DNA of 64,000 bases from Conchocele bisecta (Eukaryota > Mollusca > Bivalvia > Lucinida > Thyasiridae): positions 18,341,505-18,405,504 of the forward strand of contig CM055274.1 in NCBI GenBank assembly GCA_029237695.1. Reading direction: 5' to 3'. Below are positions 10,916-22,270 of this stretch, piece after piece. The stretch's first letter is position 1, and every line of letters starts with the position of its first letter. The notes below the pieces were generated by a model. The model was not told where the DNA came from and did no database searches. It saw nothing but the letters and a program-made list of their open reading frames with translations. The translations under genes and the position numbers were made by a program.

Positions 10916-12292
10916 CTATTTTAGTTTGTATGCACGACAGTACGGTGGCCGGTACATTGTGACTATAAGCGTGTTGTCACTATGTCTATACGTCACGGAC
11001 CACGGCATGCTCATCCCGTCAGCAGACGACAGGACGACCCTGTGCCGACTGCCGTCCTTCCGCAGCACGTGTACGTCATGGGAACCCGTACAGCAGACGA
11101 TAACATTGTCTTCCCAGTCAGCCGCCAGCCCGGTTGGATGCTTCATATCCTCGTGGTCCACACTGTAAACCAGGTCCCCGCCATTGGTGAAGCACGCTAT
11201 ACGACCTTTGACAATATAGTCGGTGACAAACATGTGTCCTAGTGCACCGACAGTTATGTAGTATGGATCTCTAAATGTGCCTCTACCGCGGGCGTCCAGT
11301 CCGATACACCGGGTCACCGTGCCGCACCTGTCCAGGACCTGTACATGGCCGCCGACGCTGGGTGACTTTACAATGACGTAGATGTGGCCCTCGTGGACGG
11401 CCACTCCCCAGCACGACATACTGGTGTTGATGGTGCGGCCGGCCCGGAGTGCGCCGTCAACGTGGATCCACTGGAGCTGAGTTCTGTTCCACAACGACAT
11501 GATGGCGCCATTGTCTCCGTCGGCCGCCACATCCCAGGGCTGACCTTCTAACGCCAGGGTTGTCTGTACGGTAAAGTTTCTATCAAGAACGATGACCTGC
11601 TGCTATAGGTGACCAGCGAGAATTATCCTCCCGTCTGGCAGTACTGCCGACCCAGTGATGGCGCTCTCAGGAACGGTAATGTCGGTCGACGACTCCACTT
11701 CCATGTCGGTGAACGACCTCCGAGTGGACGCGGGGCGGTCTGGAGCAGATGCAGACCCTGGTGGATCTACACCATCGGCGTTTGTACGTTCAATTTCCAC
11801 CGTGCCTAATCGGTCAACACCAGTGAGCACATCGGCCAGTGCACGTAACGACTGGAATGTAATATTGACAGTATATATATCCTGTTCCAGATCAGACACC
11901 GTGGGTTCGAGCGATTTTAAAGTTTTGGAAATTTTGTGAGCAGCAATTACACTGGTTACACCATCTTCCGCGGCTTTAGCCTCGTCAGCAGTCCTCAGCT
12001 CTGTATCCATTATGGGAATCAGACTGTCGTACGCCTTGACATGGTCTAGAATGGCGTCCTTCTCGGCCGTGACGACTTCGTTCATATCTGCCAGCATTTC
12101 CATTGCCAGTCGTTCTACCAGTTCTACAATGTCCGTCTTAAACTGATTCACCTCGTCTTCAAACGACTTTTGTAACTGCATCAAATCCTCGCCACTCTTT
12201 TCCCGCACATTCTTCAGATTCCCGATCCGATCTCTCAGTTCGGTCATTGATCCCACGACCTCGGCCAGTCGCTGGGCAGCACTGTGCCCCAC
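10916..12292 (-). pseudogene. Dead paralog of the B-box / beta-propeller gene
   Basis: On the minus strand this interval is homologous, in one frame, to residues from about 128 to the end of the intact gene at 25,554-27,899. It keeps the coiled-coil region, one 68-residue unit instead of four, and the C-terminal propeller ending in AYKLK. A TAG at 11,603-11,605 replaces the GAG of the intact copy and splits the frame into 229 and 204 codons. Upstream of the coiled coil, the sequence jumps at about 12,290 straight to the flank that lies beyond 28,020 in copy B. The promoter, start codon and both B-boxes are therefore deleted. The apparent start at 12,292 is a GTG/ATG-like by-product and not a real initiation site. 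It is unlikely to make protein. Confidence 0.8.
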
Positions 12293-12299
12293 TTATTTC

Positions 12300-13234
12300 A
12301 GATATTACAAGGTTTAACCCCAATAAGTTACATATTACGAGATTTAATGATTAACTGTTCGACATGAAATGGAAAATCAATATTCGGATGGGACATTGCA
12401 TTCTGTACTTGGCTGAACTATGCGTATGTTATTGTTCACATTATGTTATTGTTCACATATTGGATTTTTCGGGAACTAAATGCTGCGGTCGCTAGCGTTT
12501 GTTGCTAGATTATACAGTACCGCCTGCGCTAATCTTGCCAATAGTTGAAATCAAGCAGCTTGGTTGGCTGAGCCTGAGCTGTGTTACAGCTCAGAATCAG
12601 TCAAATCAAACTGCCTGATTGCCAGTTAAGATTGCCAGTAGATGTTAAGAAACGTTGACATCTGGGAAAGATTATAACGCAGGCGGTTGTGTAATTGGGA
12701 TCGAGTGAACAGTTTTCCCGGGTCACAAAAGCATTAGAGTACGGCTATATCTATTTTATTGCATAAAATGGGCGTTCACAGTCTGATGGCACAGTGTAAT
12801 AACAAATCATAATACACTAGTGTAATACATATGCAAATGAGCCAGCTACCGAACACGTTAGGTAATCATTACAGCTTCAACTTATGATGATGTGCTTATG
12901 CAATAATGTAATCTAACATATGTGTTGATTTAATATGATATTTATTAAACTCGTTGACTGATTTCATAAGAAACTCGGCATAGCCTCTTTTCTTATGAAA
13001 TCGATAAACTTGTTGAATAAATATCTTATTAAATCATCACTCATGTAAGATCATCTGTGTATTTTAAATGAGCATTGACTTCGTGTTATCAATAATGATA
13101 TCTTACATATCTTAAGTTTAACTCGTATGTTCGAAAAAGCGGGCATAAGTAATATCATATGTACCCGTTCATCATTAAAATTTAATTTACAAACCACAAT
13201 ATCATTATTTGAAAACAGATGAGCCGGATCGTAG
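12300..13234. other. Non-coding flank shared by both duplicates, with hairpin
   Basis: This sequence matches 28,027-29,012. It contains a foldback at about 12,513-12,700 (ACCGCCTGCGCTAATCTTG versus its inverted CAGGCGGTT end, with an inner GAGCTGTGTTACAGCTC hairpin) and an ATGCAAAT octamer near 12,832. No gene is seen. Confidence 0.55.
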
Positions 13235-13785
13235 CCAGCTGTTACGGTAAATCACGGTCAAAGTGTATGCGGCATTTTTTCTGTAGTTTAATACCATAAT
13301 ATATCATAAGGATACGACTTGCTGCTAAAAAATGTCATAGTAAGCCGTAGTTTATAGGTAAAAATTTACCTGTGCAACGGGCACATTTTGCGAGGCCGAA
13401 CAGCTTCATCTCGCATCGAAACAGGATGTGACGTCAGAACCAGTGATTCCTCCATTTATGAGAAAGGAGAATATTAGAAAACGCCAACTTCCTCGTTATA
13501 TTTTGCTTGTTTATTTAATTAGTATCGTGCCGTGTTTAAAGCGATTATTACAAACTTGTTTATAAACATTCAATTCATTATTCTGACGTGAAATATGTAG
13601 GTATTTCCGCGGATTTACGGAATAATAAACGCTTAATAAAGCGGCAGGTGTAATCCAAAATCAACGAAGCCACACATATTATATGCTGATTAGTTGAATC
13701 CACTGTTTTTATCTACTTACTTGTTTCAAATAAACAGAAAATTATTGGACAAGATGTCAAAAATAAATAGCTTGGTCCGATATGT

Positions 13786-13998
13786 GAAATGGGCTTGTGT
13801 GATTTGTGACCAGTGTAAGTTTTGATCAAATAGCACACCCCTGTAGCCTGAAAACGGTATAGATTGTTTGTTAGTGTGTTTCAGTGATGGAATGGCCAAA
13901 AGTGCTGATCCTGATCAGACTGTGCGGTCTGATCCGGATCTACATTGGTCCTGATCTGGATCTACACTGGTCGCAAAAGCCCTATAAGTCACGTGTTG
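13786..13998. repeat. MITE-like repeat, family P1
   Basis: P1 copy in the opposite orientation to that at 256, with the GATCAGACTGTGCGGTCTGATC core. Confidence 0.6.
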
Positions 13999-14039
13999 TG
14001 TTTGGCGTATAACAGACTTTCTCGGTCGCAGTGCCCGGG

Positions 14040-15180
14040 GCCAATTAATCGCTCTGATAAGTACGGCGGATGTTGACACCAGCTTAAAAGCCAGCTAGCC
14101 AAACATAATATTACAGCCCTCACCCCACCCCAACACAGACCCAACATTTATCCCCTAAACAAAACCGTATAACCTACAAAGGGGGTAAATTAACAACGAA
14201 CCACACCCCACACATGCAACAAACACACAGGGGAAAAAACAACACACACAACATATAAACCTGGGGAACAAAACAAACACAACAAATCGGGGCGTGGTCC
14301 GCCGTTGTCAATAATACATGGGTCCCAAGGGGGAGTATCACCCCCGCAGCATTCGAGTCCCCGGGATGAAGCCTAAACAGATTACCTGATCCGGACTACC
14401 TGTCTACAAACCCGGCTGTGAAGCGTGGGTGTGCGCCTGGATGATGGACGCTTGGCCACCGAATCCAGACTCATGGTGCGCTCCTCTGGGCGTGCTCGTG
14501 GTGACTGCGTCGCGTGCGACTGGCTCGGGGTGGGCCTGAGGACAGGGGACCCACGGGTCTCTCCAGCGATGAAGCCGGCGGACTCACACCACCCAATCTC
14601 ACCTCACAACAACAACGACCGTACCTTCCGAGTCCCTCATTTGCCACCAACATATATTTATACTAAACATAAATAGGCCCGCAAACAAAAATACCCAACA
14701 ATAGGGCCACATGCGGGCCTCACCACTTAATACAGACAATTGTTTTATACAACTACGGCGGCCGTGTACCGGAATACTGCGCGAAATTAGATCACCAAAT
14801 TGGTGGCCACCAGCAGTAATCCAATTTGCACATTTGTCTCTGGGGCCCTAAGCCCGCGAACTGGTTCTACCCAGATTACACAGATTCAAAATTCAAAATT
14901 CCCATTAGGCCCAAGTTTTTATTCCGCCTTTTGCGGATGGCGTGCAAGTCCATAGAGACAGAGCGGCCGTTAAACTTAAGCAAGAAAGAAACCAGCTTAA
15001 AACACTTGCCCGGGTTGATGTTCCGTCACTGGCCCTCCAGTGCACACCACCTCCATGGCAATTAGAGCGACTAATTTCCCCGCGGCTGGCCCCTCATAAT
15101 GACCCAAAAGAATTACCTTATGGCATTTTGACCAGCATAGCACCAGGTCCACCTACGCATCTGGGGCCCGTTTCACTAAA
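14040..15180. other. Unclassified GC-rich block with A/C-rich leader
   Basis: From 14,100 to 14,290 the plus strand is almost free of G apart from short runs. From 14,290 to 15,180 it becomes clearly more GC-rich than its surroundings. No copy occurs elsewhere in the window, and it lies between the two duplicates. The open frames (83 residues at most) show no domain I recognise. It could be a degraded 5-prime part of a retroelement; there is no reverse transcriptase motif to support that. Confidence 0.35.
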
Positions 15181-15310
15181 CTTCTTACGATAATAAATTA
15201 TCCTTCTTAGGCGCATTTTACCGTTTCACTAACGTCAATTTCGTGCGAACTTTCGTAACGTTCCTCGTAAGTCTACCATAGGTATTAGGCTGTCGTACGA
15301 AGATTTTTTA
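15160..15310. repeat. Repeat with GTTTCACTAAACTTCTTACG end
   Basis: Half of a MITE-like family. The same end occurs at 63,211-63,442, where both inverted ends are present, and a related arm at 17,570-17,720. Confidence 0.5.
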
Positions 15311-15407
15311 CCGCAAGTGTCAAGGCCGCCATACATGTATTCCATGAATAACATCGCCGTCAAATCGGCGATGCATATTTCGCCCTGTAGGTTTCGCCCT
15401 ATCCTTC

Positions 15408-15408
15408 C

Positions 15409-15442
<34 letters not shown>
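15408..15442. repeat. (CTGT)n microsatellite
   Basis: About nine uninterrupted tetranucleotide units. Confidence 0.9.
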
Positions 15443-15637
15443 TAATTTTTGGCATTACGATACATCCTTCCTCATTAATACAATTACCCTCACTACTGAT
15501 CGTACGTCCGTTCGTCTGTTTATTTTTTCAAAGTTTTTGTCTGTCCGTCTGTCTGTAGTGTGTTTATTTTTTGGAAGTTTTTGTAAGTTTCTCAAATTAC
15601 TTATAGGCCCTAAGTGCGTATACATATCGGATTATCT

Positions 15638-16020
15638 AGCTTTAGCTGCTTATCAGTTAACCAGCAAATGCAACCCAGATATAACGTGGCTTATAGAGTA
15701 GTGACTCACTGTACGTGTAGCTGTTAATCAGTTAGCCAGCATATGCAGCCTGATATAACGTGGCTTATAGAGTAGTGACTCACTATACTTATAGCTGTTG
15801 ATCAGTTAGCCCAACAAATGCAGCCTGAGATATAACGTGGCTTATGGAGTAGTTACTCACTATAATTGTAGCTGTTGATCAGTTAGGCCAACACATGCAG
15901 CCTGATATAACGTGGCTTATGGATTAGTTACTAACTATAATTTTACCTTCTGATCAGTTAGCCAGCAAATGCAGCCTGATATAATGTGGTTTAAGGAGGT
16001 GTAATTCACTATAATTGTAA
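15638..16020. repeat. Minisatellite, about 75 bp x 5
   Basis: Five consecutive units share CAGTTAGCCAGCAAATGCAG, GATATAACGTGGCTTAT and a GTTACTCACTATAATTGTAG-type end. The last unit is the most diverged. No other array of this unit is seen in the window. Confidence 0.8.
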
Positions 16021-16359
16021 AGTGGTATAGGGGTGAAATGAATAAAAACACAAATCAAATAACTTTCACAAGTAATATATGTACTTTGTTGCCATATTAG
16101 GAATATTACCCATGTCCGTCAAATGTTCGCAGCCATTTCCAGAACATTTTCAGAAAACAAATTGTTTTTACTGTTACTGTATACTATATGGTACATTGAC
16201 ACATACAGCAAATAATTATAACAGAAAACATATTACAATGTGGTGCAATACATTATAGACAGATATGACAACAGCGTGCTATAAATATTATGCCAGAAAG
16301 CTATACAACAGGTTAAGGTCATGTATTGCCTGGGGCGGTGGTGGGGGATCCCAAAGTCA

Positions 16360-16480
16360 GAACGGAATATTTATATCGAATAAATGTTTATTCAGCTCTG
16401 AAATTAGAATAACCCGACCTGGTTCCAGGTCCATACCACACCAAAGTCACTTGGCCCCTTCCCCTAAATGTAATAGGAAA
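16360..16480. repeat. Interspersed repeat (as at 6,244 and 19,150)
   Basis: GAAATTAGAATAACC then CAGGTCCATACCACACCAAA, the same segment as in both duplicates, here alone. Confidence 0.6.
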
Positions 16481-16639
16481 TCAGACTTTGTATATAAGTG
16501 TGCTGAAAACAACCAATAGGACGTTGCACAAACGTCCTATTGTGGTATGTGTCAAACGACACAAGAGGTAAACATTACTAAGATGGCCAATATAGCAACT
16601 CCATGCCCCGTATAGTATACAGTACAAGCTAAAGCAAAT

Positions 16640-16950
16640 ACAAATCACATTTGAGATCATCAAAGACTGAAGCACTTGAAACTTTGCAGACATTGGTTAC
16701 CCTGCGCTACCTGGCGAAGGGTGAGTTCCACTCCGATGCCGTCGACATCCACGGTGTCTCTAGGAGTTCAGTTTCTTGGTGTATTAATGATACCATCAAT
16801 AATCGACTGGACACCATCAGTTTTCCAACCGAGGAACAAAACCTGGCCAACTGTAAAAAAAAAGAAGCCTTTTGCAGTGTGGCCTAGGATTCCAAACACC
16901 CTGGGCGCCGTGGATCGGACACTCAGTGTCAGTCCAATTCACTTTCCTGG
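16640..16950 (+). pseudogene. Fragment of a PIF/Harbinger (HARBI1-like) transposase
   Basis: Frame 1 from about 16,651 reads a helix-turn-helix-like stretch of the HARBI1 type: TLRYLAKGEFHSDAVDIHG, GVSRSSVSWCI, then an ISFPTEEQ stretch. The continuation IPNTLGAVDRT, which corresponds to the conserved GxPNxxGAIDGTH motif around the first catalytic aspartate, is in frame 2. The frame changes just after the run of nine A at 16,855-16,863, near 16,880. No second or third catalytic residue follows. It is therefore a short, frameshifted relic of about 100 codons out of the roughly 350 usual for the family. Confidence 0.75.
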
Positions 16951-16984
16951 TTGTCAAGCTGGACTAAGGAAGTTGATTTGACAG

Positions 16985-17565
16985 ATGTCGTCTGGTTGTC
17001 AAAGTGAGACCGGAAGTTTACATTCAAAGGGCTTGATGTATTTCCAATACTGAAGAATTCTTAAAGGCCCTGAACGGCTCAGTATTACAATTTTCCGATT
17101 TTTTTCGAACACAAAAACATGTTTGGCAACTGATTTAGTACACAAAACTAACATATACTGCCTAATAGATACATCTCATGTCTTGAGATTTACATCTTAA
17201 TCGCAATGTGAAGACAACAAAAACTTGTTTTGTGTACCACTCAATGAAAAATGTCAATATTGACAATTTCATTTCCGTAACCCAACGGCTTCGGCTCGGA
17301 AGCGAGTCGATAAACTCCGGCTATCGGAATTCATCGGCCGCGAATCGAGGAGTTGAGGAGTTGACCCGAGCGTCTATCGGAAAATCGATCGGGCTTTGAA
17401 ACACGCACCTGCTGTTTGTTTATCAACAAATATTGATATTTTCATCGACTACAAACTCATTTTTGTACCAAAATGAATGCAAACAGTTTCAAAGTGTGTG
17501 TAAATAGAAACCTGTTGGATTTATGTGTGGGAAAACCCAATAGGAGGCCAAATTCGGCGACTTGA
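16985..17565. other. No gene recognised
   Basis: Unique AT-rich sequence with a GAGGAGTTGAGGAGTTGA duplication near 17,346; nothing else stands out. Confidence 0.35.
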
Positions 17566-17569
17566 GCCG

Positions 17570-17720
17570 TATAGGGGCTTTAAGAAGTTCGTAGCATAAG
17601 AAATTTCGCACGAACATGTTAGTGAAACGCACGTAAGAAGTTCGCAAGAAGTTCGTACGAAAAGTATCGTAGACGATTCATAGCCCATCAAAGTTCGATA
17701 TACTCCTTTGAATTGACAAG
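17570..17720. repeat. Repeat related to the GTTTCACTAAACTTC family
   Basis: Carries TTAGTGAAACGCACGTAAGA and several AAGAAGTTCG units, matching the inverted arm of the element at 63,211-63,442. Confidence 0.45.
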
Positions 17721-17726
17721 TGTTTG

Positions 17727-17832
17727 TGGCGACCAATGCAGACCCTGATCAGACTGCGCGAATGCGCAGGCTGATCTAAATCTACACGGGTCGCACATAC
17801 CATAAGCCACATTTCTCCAGTCACAGTCACAA
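17727..17832. repeat. Partial P1 repeat
   Basis: P1 core palindrome (GCGCGAATGCGC centre) plus one outer end TTTCTCCAGTCACAGTCACA. Confidence 0.6.
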
Positions 17833-17834
17833 AT

Positions 17835-18400
17835 TAACAGTTTACATTTATTTCTAAAAAATGATTACTGGTAGTCCCTCCAAACTGAAACTGAAATTAA
17901 ATCGTACCGGTCTGAATGCATCTGCTAATTGTTGTTGGTCAATGTACATGCTGTATTGGTTCCGTGCTTACTTGCGTCCTGTAATTGGTATGGCTAGAGC
18001 TGGGACAGAGTTACAGGTTCCCGGTTTATTGTTTAGTTTTATGTATCCGGCACCCTGTGAGTTGGAACCAGTAAACGTAAAACTGATGAACTAGAATAGT
18101 TTATGAAACGAATAGGTAAATCGGTCACACGGAGGCCTTCTGGTTTTACCATAGACGCAATATAAATAAAAACTATGGCGACCTACGATTCATCCCCGAG
18201 TCATTATTCGATTTACGGAATGGTGCGAGGGTTTCCGAGTGCCGGGACCAGACTGAGAGTACACTTACAGGATTGACGTGTTCACTTGAAACTGTAGACT
18301 TGCTCTGATCTGGGCATACCTATGGACCCGAGTTATTTTTCAGTATTATAAAAAATTCACAGATCCCCAATTTTCGTCCGTCCGGTCCGTCCGTCCGTCC
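17835..18400. other. No gene recognised
   Basis: A 77-codon open frame at 17,861-18,094 shows no motif or codon pattern that would support it. A GTCCGTCCGTCC run sits at about 18,375-18,400 at the start of the duplicated block. Confidence 0.35.
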
Positions 18401-18590
18401 GGGCTAACATCCGTCCGATTCTTTACAGGGCGGTCGCCTCGTCTGTCATTTTGTCATTTTTTTATGTTACGAATTAAACTAGAAGTGTGGCCTGTCAGCG
18501 CACGAATGGCCCAGCTGGCAGCCAAAGAAATCGAGGAACATTTGAAAACACAGAAGGCCAGAGAAGCGTGGAGTTGAACACAGACCAGCA

Positions 18591-18863
18591 GTGGCCTACT
18601 TCACCAACATTGCAAAGTATACTTATCTAGCAAAGTATACTTTGAGGGAGCAATTTTAAATTTTATGATAAATTTATTATTTTTTATTATACTGAATTTT
18701 GGCTGTCATAATGTAATACATTCAGTATAATAATTCTGCATACTTTTAATCATCAAATATATGCAGTCGTTAGTTCTATATGACATAATGCATTTCGGGA
18801 AAAATAAATGATTATATACTTTGCTAGATAAGTATACTTTGCAATGTTGGTGAAATAAGCTAC
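18591..18863. repeat. MITE-like repeat, family P3
   Basis: Duplicate of the P3 copy at 5,686-5,958. Confidence 0.7.
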
Positions 18864-19149
18864 AGATAAATGTGTGTGTGTGAATTATCAAGCAGATCCA
18901 TGTAAGGAAACAACAATTATAAGATATTTACCCGAGTGTTAAGATTTCGAACGCAATTTATGTGACGTTGACCGTGGGCTCGGCGGGGGCAGGACTATCG
19001 TGGATCTGTCATAAGGCAGTATATATACAGGACCATTTTTGTTTGTGTCTTTGTTGGTGTTTGTGTTTATCAGTCTAAGGTCAATTAAGGCCGGGCCAAT
19101 GGGTTTGATCCGGCATTTAACCTGCACCATTTGTGTGTGTGGGGGGGGG

Positions 19150-19960
19150 GGGGGGGAGTATCCAAAATAATAACGGAATATTTACATCGAGAAAAATATA
19201 CTCGGCCCTGAAATTAGAATAACCTGATCTGGTGCCAGGTCCATATCACACCAAAGCCACTTGGCACCTTCCCCTAAAAGTAATAGGATAACGAATAATC
19301 ATAAATACTCACATAAGAGATATACCCTGATTCAACTGTCACATACAAAATGCCAAAGACGTATGTGCGGGCCAAACCAGGTCTCCAGTCGGGATTCAGG
19401 TAAGGATGAACCCTGGTCGTTAAATTACCCATCGCATGCTCCCACCTGCCACCCACTATAATACATTTGCCCGAGCATTAAGGTTTCGAACGCACCAAGT
19501 ATGTGACATTGACCCTAGGTTTAGCAGGGTCGGGACGATCGTGGATTTGTCACAGGGCAGTAGAGGACCATTAGAGCAATGCGTTTGTGAAATATCAAGT
19601 AGATCCGTGCAAAGAAACAGAAATGATAAATAATTTACCCGCCCGATTGTTAAGGCTTTGACAGCACTAAGTAATTGACCTTGGGTTTAGCGGGGGCCCG
19701 AGGATCGTGGATTTATCACAGCATGATGGAGGACTATCAGAGCCCCCCTCACCATTCAGTGACGGGAGCATAGCAAGTCCCCGGAGTGGTGGCGGGGAGT
19801 TTGCTCATTGACCCACATATCGGGACTTGGTTCGCCTCGTCTGGGTTTTACCTCTGGTTAAGGCCCTTCATACAAGAATGCAAACGACGTATACGAGACC
19901 AAACCAGGTCTCCGTTTGAGATTCTGTTAAATTACCCATCGCATGCTCCCACCTGCCACC
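19150..19960. repeat. Composite interspersed repeat (copy B)
   Basis: Counterpart of 6,240-7,012, including the dispersed CAGGTCCATA segment. It ends at CACCTGCCACCCACTG, the uninterrupted site of the foldback element found in copy A. Confidence 0.6.
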
Positions 19961-20069
19961 CACTGTCAAGGATATGACATTTTGTTTTTGGACAATTGTT
20001 ATTATATCAGAGAGCTACACTGGTCACAAAACCCATAGGCCTTATTTTTACAGTCATAGTCATATACAT

Positions 20070-20482
20070 ATATATGCAGGCCCGTACGCAGAGGGGGTGC
20101 GACGGGTGCGTACGCATCCCCCTTATCAATTTCACTCTTAACCCGCAGGCCTGTATAATGGTATTGTCAAACAGTGTAGATCCAGATGAGCCGGCTCGTA
20201 ACGAGCCGTCTCATCAGGATCTGCACTTTTTGCAATTAATTTTCATAATTTTGAGAACAAAAACACCCCATGTTTATAAATGGACTGGTCTGAACATCAT
20301 TTTGTGATGATTTAGATTGGTTGCAAAATTAACAAATCAAAATCCATTCCAGTTACTTAGGGGTGAAAGGGTTAATCTGCCGAGGTCTGTCCATGGATGT
20401 GCAAAAACAATGTGTAGTCCTTCGCGCCGTCGATAACGCACCCCCCTAAAACAATTCCTGCTTACAGGCCTGACATGTATAT
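20070..20482. repeat. MITE (CAGGCCCGTACGCAG ends) split by a P2 insertion
   Basis: The left part starts CAGGCCCGTACGCAGAGGGG and the right part ends CCTGCTTACAGGCCTG. Between them lies a complete P2 element at 20,138-20,375. Confidence 0.6.
20138..20375. repeat. MITE-like repeat, family P2, nested
   Basis: Bounded by TTAACCC at the left and GGGTTAA at the right, inside an older MITE. It therefore shows the insertion boundaries and the TTAA at each edge. Confidence 0.7.
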
Positions 20483-20529
20483 GAATTGACACTTGAGATG
20501 GGGTATTCATAGGCGGTGGAACGGGAAAA

Positions 20530-20830
20530 TTATTGGGGGGCCCCGAAAGGGCCCGATTTTGCTAGAGGGGTCCGGGGGGCATATGCTCCCCCGTAAATTT
20601 TTGAAATATAACAGGCGTGAAACGGCATTTCCTGGCTTCTCAAGTCCCAGTCTTGAGGACCCAAAGGGCCAGTATGTTGCTAGGGGGTCCGGGGGCATGC
20701 TCCCCAGGAAATTTTTGACATATAAGAGGCGTGAAACGCCATTTCCTGCATTCTCAGCAAGTTTGAGGATGATAATATGTGCTTTATTATATAATTATTG
20801 GGGGGGGGGGGGCACTTCCGCCGCCCCTGA
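20530..20830. repeat. G-run element with tandem units (copy B)
   Basis: Counterpart of 8,549-8,870. The long leading G-run is shortened here, while a trailing G-run is near 20,802-20,813. Confidence 0.55.
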
Positions 20831-21073
20831 CATTATCAGGTAACCTGCCCTGTATTTACCAAATACGTACTGACTGTTAACATATTGGTGTATCAGGCAT
20901 TTACCTGATACAAACATCTTGGTTACAACGAAGTGAAAACGACATTCCATTGGTCGGAAGACGTCACGTGACGTTACCGAATGACGTCAGTGTAATAACG
21001 TAAACAAGTCCGCGTTCTGTCCATAGATAACTACGTCATCTGTGGTCATTTTCGAGCATAAAACGTTACCTGA

Positions 21074-21230
21074 TACATAGAATACCAGGCTAATGTATTT
21101 TATATCAAGTTTATAAGGCTCGGTTCGGAAACTGTAGGAATTCCTCGGCAAGCCTCGGAATTCCTACGCGTTTCCTAGCCTTGCCTGATGAACTTTATAT
21201 CAACATACACTAAGCCTGGTATTCTCTATG
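21074..21230. repeat. Palindromic repeat (GAATACCAG family)
   Basis: Counterpart of 9,127-9,282. Confidence 0.65.
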
Positions 21231-21235
21231 TATAT

Positions 21236-21378
21236 AGAGAATAGTAGGTTAGTGCCGTAAATGGGAAAAAATATATGGCAAGGCTCTGGGAACGGGATGG
21301 GCGAGGCTCTGCCGAGCACATCCCGTTTCCGTGCCGCGCCAGATATTTTTCCCATTCTCGGCATTAACCTACTATTTT
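21236..21378. repeat. Palindromic repeat specific to copy B
   Basis: GAATAGTAGGTTAGTGCCG and its inverted counterpart GGCATTAACCTACTATTTT enclose a hairpin with a CGGGATG/CATCCCG stem. It is absent at the matching place in copy A (9,283-9,300), so it inserted after the duplication. Confidence 0.65.
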
Positions 21379-21564
21379 ATTTATCCCGTCAACATTACAA
21401 ATAGCTTTTAAAATGCAAAACAATAACCCCAGCGGCATCTTCAAATCGTATTGACAGGATATCAAAAATGTTTCACGGCACTGTGTTTCAGCAATATTAC
21501 CAACCTAACTCCGATTGTGTAGGTAAACTCCTGATTACACAGGAAAGTGTGCCACATATCATGC

Positions 21565-21935
21565 AATTCATATGAAAAAATACATGCGTTGTTCATATGT
21601 AGAACATATGAAAAACATATGAATTACATATGGAATTTATACGAAAAGAGCACATATGAAATTCGTACGATGTTCATGTGAATTTAATATGAAGATTTTT
21701 CATATTCATTTCATATGAATAATTTGCATATGAAATTCATATGAAAATTGTATATATGTGAAAGCATTGTACTTGGTTCTACATATGAAATTCTTAAATA
21801 TGGTTTTGCATATTAAATGCATATGAATATTTTGCATATGAATTGCATAATTATTGACTCGCTTTATGTCACTTACATATGAATTTTACATATGAAATTG
21901 ATATTAAAAACATATGAATTTGATATGCGGCACAA
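21565..21935. repeat. CATATG-rich block (copy B)
   Basis: Counterpart of 9,368-9,715 with several hexamers changed by point mutation. Confidence 0.7.
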
Positions 21936-21990
21936 TTTGTAGTGTATGTATCACATTTCTGAGGTAACAGAAACATAATATAAGTAAGTA

Positions 21991-22058
21991 CAGTGGGGTC
22001 AGTTGGAACCAACCTGTCGTGTTCGTTCGTGTGTGCACTTACACGCTGACCCCAGTGT
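21991..22058. repeat. Palindromic repeat with one arm mostly deleted
   Basis: Keeps one full arm of the palindrome at 50,366-50,463 (TTGGAACCAACCTGTCGTGT onward) and only CAGTGGGGTCAG of the other. Confidence 0.65.
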
Positions 22059-22270
22059 TAGTAAGTACATGTACGTAATTAGTTTATTATAGCGACATGT
22101 GTTAAACGAAACAGGAAATATGTACAATATAATATAGACACAATATGTATAGCTTATTTGGTTGGCATGTGGATATATGTACAAGTTCTGCAACGTGCGA
22201 CATTGCGCGTGGAGCGCAATATCGTGCGCGGCGCAACGAGTGGCATATGTCGACATACAAATCAATTAAC

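Larger units (their letters stand above)
5530..13237. other. Segmental duplication, copy A
   Basis: Blocks in this interval recur in the same order and orientation in 18,405-29,015: a P3 repeat, an interspersed repeat, a G-run block, the palindrome at 9,127, the CATATG block, a tandem-repeat element, the B-box gene copy, and a non-coding flank ending at GGATCGTAGCCA. Copy A differs by the foldback insertion at 7,014-8,474 and by a deletion over the start of the gene. It lacks element E1, and the single CCA at 13,235-13,237 is the empty site. Confidence 0.8.

Noticed and set aside
14040..15180. Retroelement candidate
   Set aside because: No reverse transcriptase, integrase or endonuclease motif was visible in any frame, so it is reported only as unclassified.
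17861..18094. 77-codon frame with one hydrophobic stretch
   Set aside because: No homologous motif, no splice context, no repeat partner; length is within chance for AT-rich DNA.
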